Assembly (NCBI GenBank): GCA_009779515.1 | Contig: WREE01000094.1 | Location: 1-7,677 of the forward strand | Length of the DNA: 7,677 bases | Direction of reading: 5' to 3' | From: Symbiobacteriaceae bacterium | GTDB taxonomy: Bacteria > Bacillota > JAAYKD01 > WRDA01 | In this document: in pieces, positions 1 to 6,205 of the stretch | Numbering within the stretch: the first letter of the stretch is position 1 | Layout of the letters: each line of letters begins with the position of its first letter | The notes under the pieces: generated by a model | Told to the model about the DNA's origin: nothing | The model's input: the letters and a program-made list of their open reading frames with translations, nothing else | The model's database searches: none | Made by a program: the position numbers and the translations under genes

Positions 1-2430
1 GGGAGGTACGTAGGGGTCTGTGGGAGGTCGGGTAGGTGGATCAGTAGGTGGTAGGGTAGGCGGATCAGTAGGTGGATCAGTGGGTGGTCGAGTAGGTGGA
101 TCAGTGGGTGGACGAGTGGGAGGTTCAAAAGGAGTCGGGGGACGGGGGTTAGGAGGGATATACGGCTCAGTGGGGTTGGAGGGTTCGGTAGGGGGAGGTG
201 GTTCCGGCGTGTTTTCTTTAACATTAGAAAATACTAACGCAAAGGATGTATCCTCCAGTTTGTCCAGGTAAAATCCCTGGCTCATATAATACCCCTGGGC
301 ATTCGGTAGGTTATAGCTGGTATCAGTTTGGTTGCTGTAGCTAGGAGTTGCCTTGGAGCGCGCGGTTATGTTATAGCCAGGAGTATACTCATGAGGGGTG
401 GAACCGTCAGCCAAGAAAACGGATTCCCCAAGGCGGTAGGCAAACTCGGCATCCAGCATAAAAACCGCCGTTTGTTGTGCTTGGAGGGTGAAGAAACCGT
501 GTTCAGCATCGTCAAAAGCACTGGGGTTGAGGCTATGTTCGCTGGCAAACTTCCCGGATAAATCTAAAGACTGCCAATCCGGGAACTCCAGATCGTTGGT
601 GTATTCAATGCAAAAAGCAAAGATCAGCTCGCCATCGGTATAGTGGTAATCAATCGACCCATTTTCTAGAATCTCTTGGGTAAACTTACTGAGGTACAAA
701 TAGGCAACCTCATGATCGCTGATGTTATTAAAGGTGACCATACCTAACGTTAGATCGGGGTCTAAAGCAAAGGGTTCGGTAATGGTATCGTCTCCCTTGT
801 TGAGAGGTACTTCAATTTCACCATCATCCAGCCAGTTATCATAAATATCTATGCTGTAGCTCTGTAGCCAGTAGATAGCATTATTATTTATTTCTTCGAC
901 ACTGTACAGTCGGTCTAAAGGTAGACCATCGATAAAGGCCAAACCGGGGTTTTTAAGATAGAAAATGTCGTTAGCATAATCAACTCTGGCGCCGCGGACA
1001 TCGTAATGACTTAAAATAACTGGCGAGTAATCGCTGGGGTTACTAGAGGAATGCATGTACAGTTTGAAACCAAACTCCACACCTTCATCCAGAGGGGTGG
1101 CATTGAGTAAATACTTGGCTATCCACAATTGCCCCAAGGGAGTTTCTTGAGAATAAAACTGGTTTTCGGCACCCAGCGGCGCACTGGTATTCAAAGCGGC
1201 AGCTCCTGCAAAGGCTTGAATAGCGCTCCACTTTAAAGAGTCGTCTTCCGGTACGTAAAACACATAGCAGATAGGGGTTCCTTCCTGAAGCTCCACAGGA
1301 GCGGTCTGCGCCATAGCACGGATGGTAAGCTGGTCGGCAGTACTATTAAGAAGAGAATCGCGCCCGTCAGGTGCCCAAATATATAGCTCTGGGCTAGTCC
1401 AAAGAGCACTGCCCTCCGCACCAGGGGTGTACTCAAACTCACTACCCTCCAAAGCAGTATACAGGGTATCTGCTGGAGTGCCATATAGAGGAGCGGTGGT
1501 CGTAAGAGGAGACCATGTATGAGTAAAATCATCATAAAAGCCAAAGAGGATATCACCGCTGTCGATACCACTGCACATTAAGATGACATTTTCTAACAAT
1601 TCTTCGGCAGTTGACCTGGCATCCTTTAGAGCCACTTCAACTATAAAGGGACCATAAATATCTCCCTCGCCGTCGTTATGGACAAAAGGTAAGACCGTGC
1701 CACCAGGGAAGTCAAAGGTGAGTTCCAATTGTGTTAAGTTAAGCTCTTCCTCGACAGGAGGAGTCCCAACTCGGGCATCACTTAACAACATAGGCCAAAG
1801 AATGTTAAAGGTGGAAGCCTCAGCTCCTGTTAGTACTGTTCCTCGGACCTCCACATTGTCTCCACCTATAGCTTTCCAGATAGCCACCTTTGTAGCCATA
1901 AGGGCTACACGTTTACTGATAGTGCCCATTCCCGGAGTTCCTTGGTACATGCGGTTTAGGCGAGCTACGCTCTCCATGCTCTCAGCATCGTGAGCTCGGT
2001 AGTCGCCACGGTAACCATAGCTGAGAAGCCAACTAACGTCAGAATACCTATATAGCATGGTGGTGGACAGATTCCAGGGGCTGGCTACAGCATAACCGTC
2101 CTTGGAAACAATGGTAGCGTTAAACTCATCACTCCAGTCATTCTCATCGGCTCTAGGGATAAAGGGAGTGAAGGGGTCGATGCAGTATACCTGGGAAGCC
2201 AAAGCCTTACCATCTGAGAGACGATAAGCTCCCCCTACCGGCACATCCTCGGAGCCAGTCCAAAAACCCCCTGCCGGATAATGAACGGTGTAATGAACCA
2301 TAATGCTGTCGTAGTAGAAGAGTTTAATTTGGTATGTTTCCAGGATTGCGGCAGCTACCTGAGCTACCGAAGAGCAGAGGATTATTCCCGCTAATAGACA
2401 AATAAAGACTTTAGAAAAAATCTTACGCAC
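1..2430 (-). CDS. Secreted thioester-domain (TED) surface adhesin with two pilin/Cna-B-like domains and a proline-rich stalk; C-terminus cut by window edge
   Basis: Frame open for 810 codons from GTG at 2430 to the window edge with no stop; the true end lies outside. Start chosen because GAAAGGAG sits 8 nt upstream and a signal peptide follows directly (RK, hydrophobic core about residues 8-22, A-rich cleavage site near 26-28). Residues about 60-240 resemble a thioester domain: YCID with Cys83, an aromatic/GYRGDY stretch, ATKVAIW at 179-185, and a candidate partner Gln234 (LTQLEL), 151 residues after Cys83. Residues 435-570 and 578-737 look like two Cna-B/Spy0128-type domains. Candidate isopeptide residues are K439/E513/N569 (LWIAK, YSVEE, VTFNN) and K582/E669/N736 (LYLSK, YRLGE, LVFSN). 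From about 742 the chain becomes a proline-rich stalk. Such proteins are usually anchored by sortase and bind host or surface amines covalently; no LPXTG is visible because the end is missing. Residues 240-430 are unassigned. Family assignment is from motifs, not a search. Confidence 0.8.
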   Translation of the reverse strand, partial: MRKIFSKVFICLLAGIILCSSVAQVAAAILETYQIKLFYYDSIMVHYTVHYPAGGFWTGSEDVPVGGAYRLSDGKALASQVYCIDPFTPFIPRADENDWSDEFNATIVSKDGYAVASPWNLSTTMLYRYSDVSWLLSYGYRGDYRAHDAESMESVARLNRMYQGTPGMGTISKRVALMATKVAIWKAIGGDNVEVRGTVLTGAEASTFNILWPMLLSDARVGTPPVEEELNLTQLELTFDFPGGTVLPFVHNDGEGDIYGPFIVEVALKDARSTAEELLENVILMCSGIDSGDILFGFYDDFTHTWSPLTTTAPLYGTPADTLYTALEGSEFEYTPGAEGSALWTSPELYIWAPDGRDSLLNSTADQLTIRAMAQTAPVELQEGTPICYVFYVPEDDSLKWSAIQAFAGAAALNTSAPLGAENQFYSQETPLGQLWIAKYLLNATPLDEGVEFGFKLYMHSSSNPSDYSPVILSHYDVRGARVDYANDIFYLKNPGLAFIDGLPLDRLYSVEEINNNAIYWLQSYSIDIYDNWLDDGEIEVPLNKGDDTITEPFALDPDLTLGMVTFNNISDHEVAYLYLSKFTQEILENGSIDYHYTDGELIFAFCIEYTNDLEFPDWQSLDLSGKFASEHSLNPSAFDDAEHGFFTLQAQQTAVFMLDAEFAYRLGESVFLADGSTPHEYTPGYNITARSKATPSYSNQTDTSYNLPNAQGYYMSQGFYLDKLEDTSFALVFSNVKENTPEPPPPTEPSNPTEPYIPPNPRPPTPFEPPTRPPTDPPTRPPTDPPTDPPTLPPTDPPTRPPTDPYVPP
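16..123 (-). repeat. Nine tandem 12-bp units encoding PPT[R/D/L] in the adhesin stalk
   Basis: Residues 770-805 of the adhesin are nine consecutive tetrapeptides: R, D, R, D, D, L, D, R and D in the fourth position. At DNA level this is a 12-bp repeat with a partial 24-bp PPTDPPTR period, seen on the plus strand as recurring GTAGGTGGATCA-like blocks. Proline-rich stalks of this kind usually span the cell wall and hold the binding head away from the surface. Near-identical units make copy number prone to slippage. The array breaks to PYVPP at the window edge, so its full length is unknown. Confidence 0.93.
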
Positions 2431-2438
2431 AAAAGACT

Positions 2439-2446
2439 CTCCTTTC
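2439..2446 (-). promoter_or_regulatory. Ribosome binding site of the adhesin gene, fixing a GTG start
   Basis: On the minus strand GAAAGGAG is followed by 8 nt and then GTG at 2430. No ATG within the first 40 codons has a comparable site, and the signal peptide begins right at this GTG. The same TTTGAAAGGAG string precedes ilvE on the other strand, which supports it as the organism's strong ribosome binding site. Confidence 0.85.
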
Positions 2447-2508
2447 AAATACCAAAGCTACATTTTTTACCCTATTGGTGTTGGCTTAAAGCTCCTTACC
2501 CTGGCTAC

Positions 2509-2537
2509 CTGTTACCATGCTACCATGCAGCTAACAG
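2509..2537. repeat. Operator-like inverted repeat CTGTTA-N17-TAACAG with an internal tandem TACCATGC duplication
   Basis: CTGTTA at 2509-2514 is the exact reverse complement of TAACAG at 2532-2537. Inside and overlapping it, TACCATGC occurs twice in tandem (2513-2520 and 2521-2528). The element lies 79-107 bp upstream of the adhesin GTG and about 170 bp upstream of the ilvE promoter, so if it is a regulator site it more likely serves the adhesin gene. No regulator is encoded nearby. Function is inferred only from symmetry and position. Confidence 0.45.
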
Positions 2538-2706
2538 AAGAGGGCTGCTGCGTCAGCGGTCGTTGGGTAATGACGAAGGCTTAAGTGGCAGAGCTAGCAA
2601 ACACCGTGATCGAAACAGTTTCCGTCTCTGCATTTCTTTAGTAATACATAGGTAACTAAGCAGGTGATTCGTCAGGACAAGGAGAATTACTACGCCAGTT
2701 CGCCAT

Positions 2707-2734
2707 TTGGCTCTAAAATTCCTGCGACTATAAA
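2707..2734 (+). promoter_or_regulatory. Sigma-70/SigA-type promoter of ilvE
   Basis: TTGGCT (2707-2712) and TATAAA (2729-2734) are separated by 16 nt, close to the TTGACA/TATAAT consensus. Transcription would start near 2741, giving an AT-rich leader of about 40 nt before the ATG. A leader this short leaves no room for a T-box or leader-peptide attenuator, so if this promoter is used ilvE is not controlled by attenuation. Confidence 0.65.
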
Positions 2735-2782
2735 TTTTTATCTTAGAGAATAATAATATTTTTTTTTGAAAGGAGTTTTTTA

Positions 2783-3808
2783 ATGAAACCCGATGCCATC
2801 GACTGGAGCCAGCTCCCTTTTGGTTACCTCCCTTTGCCTACCCGCTATGAAGCCAGGTATATAGATGGTGCCTGGCAGGAGAGAGGGTTAGTCCAGGAAG
2901 CCGAAATTGTTTTAAGCGAAAGCGCCGCGGTTTTTCAGTATGCCCAAACCTGTTTTGAAGGGCTTAAGGCCTACGCCACTGCCGATGGTCAGGTAGTCAT
3001 CTTTCGTCCGGAACTCAATGCCCAACGCATGATCGATACCTGTCGTCGCCTGGTGATGCCAGAAATAACCGTAGAAATGTTTATCAAGGGGGTAGAGCTG
3101 GTTATTCGGGATAATGCTGCTTATGTTCCCCCCTACGGCTCGGGAGCACAGCTTTATCTTCGTCCCTTTCTTATGGGTTCCAGTCCGGTTTTAGGGGTGC
3201 GTCCAGCCGATGAGTATATCTTCCGGGTTTTTGGCACCCCCGTCGGTCCCTATTTCAAAGGCGGTATTAAACCTATAACCTTGGCAGTCAGTGAATACGA
3301 CCGAGCTGCTCCTCATGGGACGGGGCATGTTAAAGGTGGACTTAACTATGCTATGTCTCTCTATCCTGGGTATATGGCTAAGCAAAAAGGGTATGCCGAA
3401 AATGTCTACCTCGATGCTCTGACCAATACCAAGGTGGAAGAAACTGGAGGTGCCAATATATTCTTTATCACTAATGACGGCAAGTTTGTTACCCCCAAGT
3501 CGCCCACCATTCTGCCATCGGTCACCCGGCGCTCTCTGGTGACGGTAGCGGCCGATTATTTGGGGATGGTGGTGGAGGAGCGTGAGGTATTACTCTCTGA
3601 ACTGTCGGACTTTGCCGAGTGTGGTCTCTGTGGCACGGCTGCGGTTGTAACTCCTGTTGGCGCTATTGACAATCATGGTACATGGATCAACTTCCCCAGC
3701 GGTATGGAGTCCCCCGGTGCGATTTGCAACCAGCTCTACGACACTTTGACTGGTATCCAAATGGGACGGATCAGCGCACCTGCGGGATGGATTCACCGGG
3801 TAATTTAA
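2783..3808 (+). CDS. ilvE: Branched-chain amino acid aminotransferase (EC 2.6.1.42)
   Basis: This PLP-dependent cytosolic enzyme reversibly transfers an amino group between glutamate and the 2-oxo acids of leucine, isoleucine and valine: the last step of their synthesis or the first of their breakdown. The 341-residue length fits the larger BCAT subgroup (about 340-360 residues). Recognisable blocks are QTCFEGLKAY (55-64), FRPELNAQRM (74-83) and YLRPFLMGSSP (125-135). HVKGGLNYA (182-190) carries the predicted Schiff-base lysine K184. KVEETGGANIFF (217-228) carries the glutamate facing the PLP ring nitrogen. CGLCGTAAVVTPVG (280-293) is the C-terminal cofactor and substrate loop. AAAGGAG (2769-2775) lies 7 nt before the ATG. 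The gene stands alone: no ilvBCD or leu genes adjoin it, and both neighbours are on the opposite strand. C280 and C283 form a CxxC, but it lies before the GTA block rather than at the position of the redox CxxC of human BCAT, so I do not infer redox control. Confidence 0.96.
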   Translation: MKPDAIDWSQLPFGYLPLPTRYEARYIDGAWQERGLVQEAEIVLSESAAVFQYAQTCFEGLKAYATADGQVVIFRPELNAQRMIDTCRRLVMPEITVEMFIKGVELVIRDNAAYVPPYGSGAQLYLRPFLMGSSPVLGVRPADEYIFRVFGTPVGPYFKGGIKPITLAVSEYDRAAPHGTGHVKGGLNYAMSLYPGYMAKQKGYAENVYLDALTNTKVEETGGANIFFITNDGKFVTPKSPTILPSVTRRSLVTVAADYLGMVVEEREVLLSELSDFAECGLCGTAAVVTPVGAIDNHGTWINFPSGMESPGAICNQLYDTLTGIQMGRISAPAGWIHRVI

Positions 3809-3861
3809 ATTACGGTTAAAAAGCAGCTTTTTTCCAGCATACTAGCTTACATAAATTATAG

Positions 3862-3900
3862 CACCCCCGCCGACCATAACAGTCGGCGGGGGTTGGTCTG
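3862..3900. repeat. 39-bp hairpin repeat, copy 1
   Basis: The arms ACCCCCGCCGAC (3863-3874) and GTCGGCGGGGGT (3882-3893) pair perfectly over 12 bp around a 7-nt loop. The same 39-bp sequence recurs at 4072-4110 with 6 differences. On the plus strand the stem is followed by TGGTCTG and then A residues, not a U-run. It lies 54 nt after the ilvE stop, consistent with a 3'-end stability or termination element, or with a dispersed intergenic repeat. Confidence 0.85.
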
Positions 3901-4020
3901 AAAAAAACCGGTTTCAGGTTCTTGTTTCCTACCTAACTTACCTTAAAGGGATAAAAGTAACCGCTTTCTGGCGACCTGCGCGTCAAAAAGCAAACTTAAT
4001 TGCAAGAACATAACTTAATT

Positions 4021-4044
4021 CGCCGAAGAGCGCACTCTGAGGCG
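4021..4044. repeat. Hairpin with symmetric tandem G-A mismatches
   Basis: CGCC-GA-AGAG-CGCA-CTCT-GA-GGCG: the outer stem CGCC/GGCG and inner stem AGAG/CTCT are separated by GA facing GA, which in RNA can form two sheared G-A pairs. The loop is CGCA. It is directly followed by two more hairpins. Role unknown. The symmetry is seen directly; the non-canonical pairing is inferred. Confidence 0.6.
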
Positions 4045-4045
4045 A

Positions 4046-4072
4046 GAGGATGAAGACTTTGTCTTCATCCTC
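4046..4072. repeat. Perfect 12-bp hairpin with 3-nt loop
   Basis: GAGGATGAAGAC (4046-4057) and GTCTTCATCCTC (4061-4072) are exact reverse complements around TTT. It abuts hairpin-repeat copy 2 on its right and sits one base after the G-A mismatch hairpin on its left. Neither strand has a U-run after it. It could cap the 3' end of the minus-strand peptidase transcript or form part of a small structured RNA. Confidence 0.85.
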
Positions 4073-4110
4073 ACCCCCGCCGACCATGTCAGTCGGTAGG
4101 GGTTAGTCTA
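4072..4110. repeat. 39-bp hairpin repeat, copy 2
   Basis: It matches copy 1 at 33 of 39 positions in the same orientation, 210 bp downstream. Left arm ACCCCCGCCGAC (4073-4084) is unchanged; right arm GTCGGTAGGGGT (4092-4103) has two changes, giving one G-U pair and one C-A mismatch. The loop differs too. The stem is therefore degraded relative to copy 1. It lies 65 nt beyond the end of the minus-strand peptidase gene. Confidence 0.85.
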
Positions 4111-4174
4111 TTTTAGGGGTATGTAATGACAACAATTATCCTAAAAAAGTTGGTGCAGTAGCAACCGCGCTTTC

Positions 4175-6199
4175 CTACTCTGCTTTTTGAGGCTTCATAT
4201 ACTCGTTGAACCAAGCTAGGATATGGTTAACCCGGTCGACTCGAAGAGCAGGTACACCACTGCCAGACATGCCGTGGTTAGCGTTGTTAAAGCGCACCAT
4301 TTTTACTGTTTTACCCAGCTTTTTTAAAGAGACAAACAGTTGTTCCCCTTGTTCAATGGGGCAGCGGTAATCTTGTTCATTGTGGATAATCAGGAGAGGG
4401 GTGGTGACATTTTTAACATAGGTCAGAGGACTGCGCTTCACCATTTCATCGAAGTCGGTTAAAGGGTTGGCGCCGTGTTGGTTATCACAGAAGTTGAAGC
4501 CGATATCGGAAGTGCCAAAGAAGGTAACCCAGTTGGAGATCGAAGCTTGGGTAATTGCTGCTTTGAAGCGATCGGTTTGCCCCACAATCCAGTTGGTCAT
4601 AAAGCCACCGTAGGAGGCGCCGGTGACCCCTAAGTTGGCAGTATCTATCTCCGGATGATGAGCAATACAATAGTCCAAGGCGAGCATAAGGTCACGGTAA
4701 TCGCCTTCCCCATACTTGCAGTTGACCCCGTGGAGGAACTTCTGCCCGTAACCTTCTCCACCTCTGGGGTTAAGATACAAAACATAATATCCTTCCCCGC
4801 AGAGAGTCTGGAATAAATGATTAAAAGCAAAGCCATACATTTGCGAAGGTCCACCGTGAACAGATAGCACCAGGGGATACTTTTGCCCGGCTTCCCAACC
4901 AATGGGTTTCATAAGCCAACCTTGGAGATCCCAATCTTCGTCGCCCTTGCACCAAAACATTTCGGCATCCCTTAAGTTTACCTCTTTGAGCCAGCTATTG
5001 ACTTGGGTGAGAGGTTTTTCGGCGCCGCTATTTAAATCCAGTAGAGCAATTTCGTTAGGTTCTAGGAGGTTACACCAGGCAATGGCTACTTGCTGGTCGG
5101 AGCTACCCATCGACCAACCGTAGATGGCTCGGTTGCCGGTAGAGAGGGGCTTAGCAACGCCATCTACGGTAATGCTATATAGATGAGTGTTGCCATGTAA
5201 GTTGGAGAGGGCGTAGATTTTGCTACTATCTGCTGACCAAACTAAAGACCGGCTGCTACCGCCGCTACGTGTCATATCGGAGGTAGGACCGGAGCCAAAG
5301 CCTTGGTCGTAGGCAGTGGTAAGGCATTGGGACTCCCCACCGGTGGCAGGTACCGTCCAGATGCGGGTGAGAGTAGCACCCGAGAATTCTCTTAAATGCC
5401 CCAGGTAGGCAATGGTTTTACCATCGGGAGACCAGGCAGGAGCGCTACAAGGACCGTCGGTATGGGTAAGCTGCTGCAGCTCGCCGCCACCGGCTGGTAC
5501 TATCCAGAGATCCGAGTTCCAAGTTTCTTCCTCAGGGTTTGGGGTGCGGTTAGCGGCAAAGACCAGCTTGCTGCTGCAGGGAGACCAGGAGTAAGCAGCA
5601 TGGTTCCAGCTACCGCTGGTAAGTTGCTTTATTTCTTTGCTGGCTAAGTCTATGACCCAAATATGGTTATACCGCCCGGTAGAGAAACCGGAATCGTCGG
5701 AGCGGTACTGGAGCTTTTCCACCACTAAACCGTGTTCCCTTTTGTATTTAGCGTCTTTGTCTCTTTCCTCGCGGCTTAGAGGCTTAAACATTTGCTCTAA
5801 GGTGTCGCTGGGATGCATGGAAGAAGAGAAGGCTATTTTGGTTCCATCCGGCGACCATATAGGGTTTCCGGCACCATAACGCATGGTAGTAAGTTGGGTA
5901 GCTTCACCTCCCGACATTTCTAGGAGCCAAATTTGTCCTTCTCCCGAGCGGTCGGAGACAAAAGCCAGCTGGTTACCACAGGGAGACCAACGGGGGGTGG
6001 TGTCGCGACGAGGAGCGTTGCTAATTTTCCGGGGGGGAGTGCTACCACAGGAAGGAACCAGATAAAGGTGATGGCGGTACTCTTTGCTCTCAGCATCGAT
6101 GATGGTTTGGGTAAAAGCTACATTTTTTCCATCGGGAGAGAGGTTGGGGTCCACCACCCACTGGAAGGCTAGGATATCTTGCACGGCCATGTTGCGCAT
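4175..6199 (-). CDS. S9-family prolyl-oligopeptidase-like serine peptidase (acylaminoacyl-peptidase/DPP IV type)
   Basis: A 674-residue protein with a beta-propeller followed by an alpha/beta-hydrolase, the S9 architecture in which the propeller limits access to short peptides. Propeller blades show as PD40-like repeats: LSPDGKNVAF (19-28), RWSPCGNQLAF, IWSPDGTKIAF, SWSPCSSKLVF, AWSPDGKTIAY and VWSADSSKIYA (to about 328). The hydrolase domain has HGGP (448-451), typical of the oxyanion region. Its predicted triad is Ser529 in GASYGG, Asp610 in NEQDYRCP and His642 in NANHGMSG. No signal peptide or membrane segment is visible, so it is probably cytosolic and removes N-terminal residues or dipeptides from oligopeptides. 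The start at 6199 has GGAGG 10 nt upstream and begins right before the first propeller strand. The frame stays open to an ATG at 6346, but that start lacks a ribosome binding site and the added 49 residues look non-coding. Exact specificity cannot be told. Confidence 0.94.
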   Translation of the reverse strand: MRNMAVQDILAFQWVVDPNLSPDGKNVAFTQTIIDAESKEYRHHLYLVPSCGSTPPRKISNAPRRDTTPRWSPCGNQLAFVSDRSGEGQIWLLEMSGGEATQLTTMRYGAGNPIWSPDGTKIAFSSSMHPSDTLEQMFKPLSREERDKDAKYKREHGLVVEKLQYRSDDSGFSTGRYNHIWVIDLASKEIKQLTSGSWNHAAYSWSPCSSKLVFAANRTPNPEEETWNSDLWIVPAGGGELQQLTHTDGPCSAPAWSPDGKTIAYLGHLREFSGATLTRIWTVPATGGESQCLTTAYDQGFGSGPTSDMTRSGGSSRSLVWSADSSKIYALSNLHGNTHLYSITVDGVAKPLSTGNRAIYGWSMGSSDQQVAIAWCNLLEPNEIALLDLNSGAEKPLTQVNSWLKEVNLRDAEMFWCKGDEDWDLQGWLMKPIGWEAGQKYPLVLSVHGGPSQMYGFAFNHLFQTLCGEGYYVLYLNPRGGEGYGQKFLHGVNCKYGEGDYRDLMLALDYCIAHHPEIDTANLGVTGASYGGFMTNWIVGQTDRFKAAITQASISNWVTFFGTSDIGFNFCDNQHGANPLTDFDEMVKRSPLTYVKNVTTPLLIIHNEQDYRCPIEQGEQLFVSLKKLGKTVKMVRFNNANHGMSGSGVPALRVDRVNHILAWFNEYMKPQKAE

Positions 6200-6205
6200 A
6201 GGGTG

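Larger units (their letters stand above)
2431..2782. other. Divergent intergenic region between the adhesin gene and ilvE
   Basis: This 352-nt gap has no credible coding frame. It holds the two ribosome binding sites, a convincing ilvE promoter near its right end and an inverted repeat on the adhesin side. The middle (about 2540-2700) contains several short inverted repeats, for example GCAGAG/CTCTGC around 2588-2632 and GTGATTC/GAATTAC at 2664-2670 and 2684-2690, but nothing I can match to a named RNA family. I see no good -35/-10 pair for the minus-strand adhesin gene. Confidence 0.7.
3809..4174. other. Convergent intergenic region rich in hairpins
   Basis: This 366-nt gap lies between the 3' ends of ilvE (plus) and the S9 peptidase gene (minus). 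It has no credible gene. It holds two copies of a 39-bp hairpin repeat, a 12-bp perfect hairpin and a hairpin with tandem G-A mismatches, each listed separately. There is also a weak one, CTGAAA/TTTCAG at 3898-3917, around the palindrome AAACCGGTTT. TTTTAGG/CCTAAAA at 4111-4117 and 4140-4146 and a repeated AACTTAATT (3993-4001, 4012-4020) are minor. Position suggests transcript ends from both sides. No stem is followed by a clean U-run on either strand, apart from seven T after the weak AAACCGG palindrome on the minus strand, so factor-independent termination is not demonstrated. Confidence 0.75.

Noticed and set aside
20..271. Glycine-rich plus-strand frame (VGGS/VGGR repeats) that looks like a repeat protein
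   Set aside because: It is the antisense of the adhesin PPTD/PPTR codons. It has no ribosome binding site, and the 810-codon minus frame explains the sequence.
1233..1571. Hydrophobic 112-residue minus-strand frame resembling a small membrane protein
   Set aside because: It lies in another frame wholly inside the adhesin coding region, which is continuous and domain-supported there.
2588..2660. Cyclic-di-GMP (GEMM) riboswitch, suggested by AGCAAAC followed by GAAAC
   Set aside because: The GGACGCAAAG half of the conserved core is missing and the P2/P3 helices do not form. It also sits upstream of the likely transcription start.
2540..2760. T-box or amino-acid riboswitch controlling ilvE
   Set aside because: No AGGGTGGNACCGCG-type T-box antiterminator core or other recognised riboswitch core is present, and the best promoter (2707-2734) leaves a leader of only about 40 nt.
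3817..3833. Intrinsic terminator of ilvE at AAAAAGC-A-GCTTTTTT
   Set aside because: The stem would need a one-base loop and is almost all A-U, so it is too weak to call. The GC-rich stem at 3863-3893 lacks a U-run, so no terminator was annotated.
5396..6172. Overlapping plus-strand frames over the peptidase gene
   Set aside because: They are antisense shadows of the propeller-coding region, without ribosome binding sites or recognisable domains.
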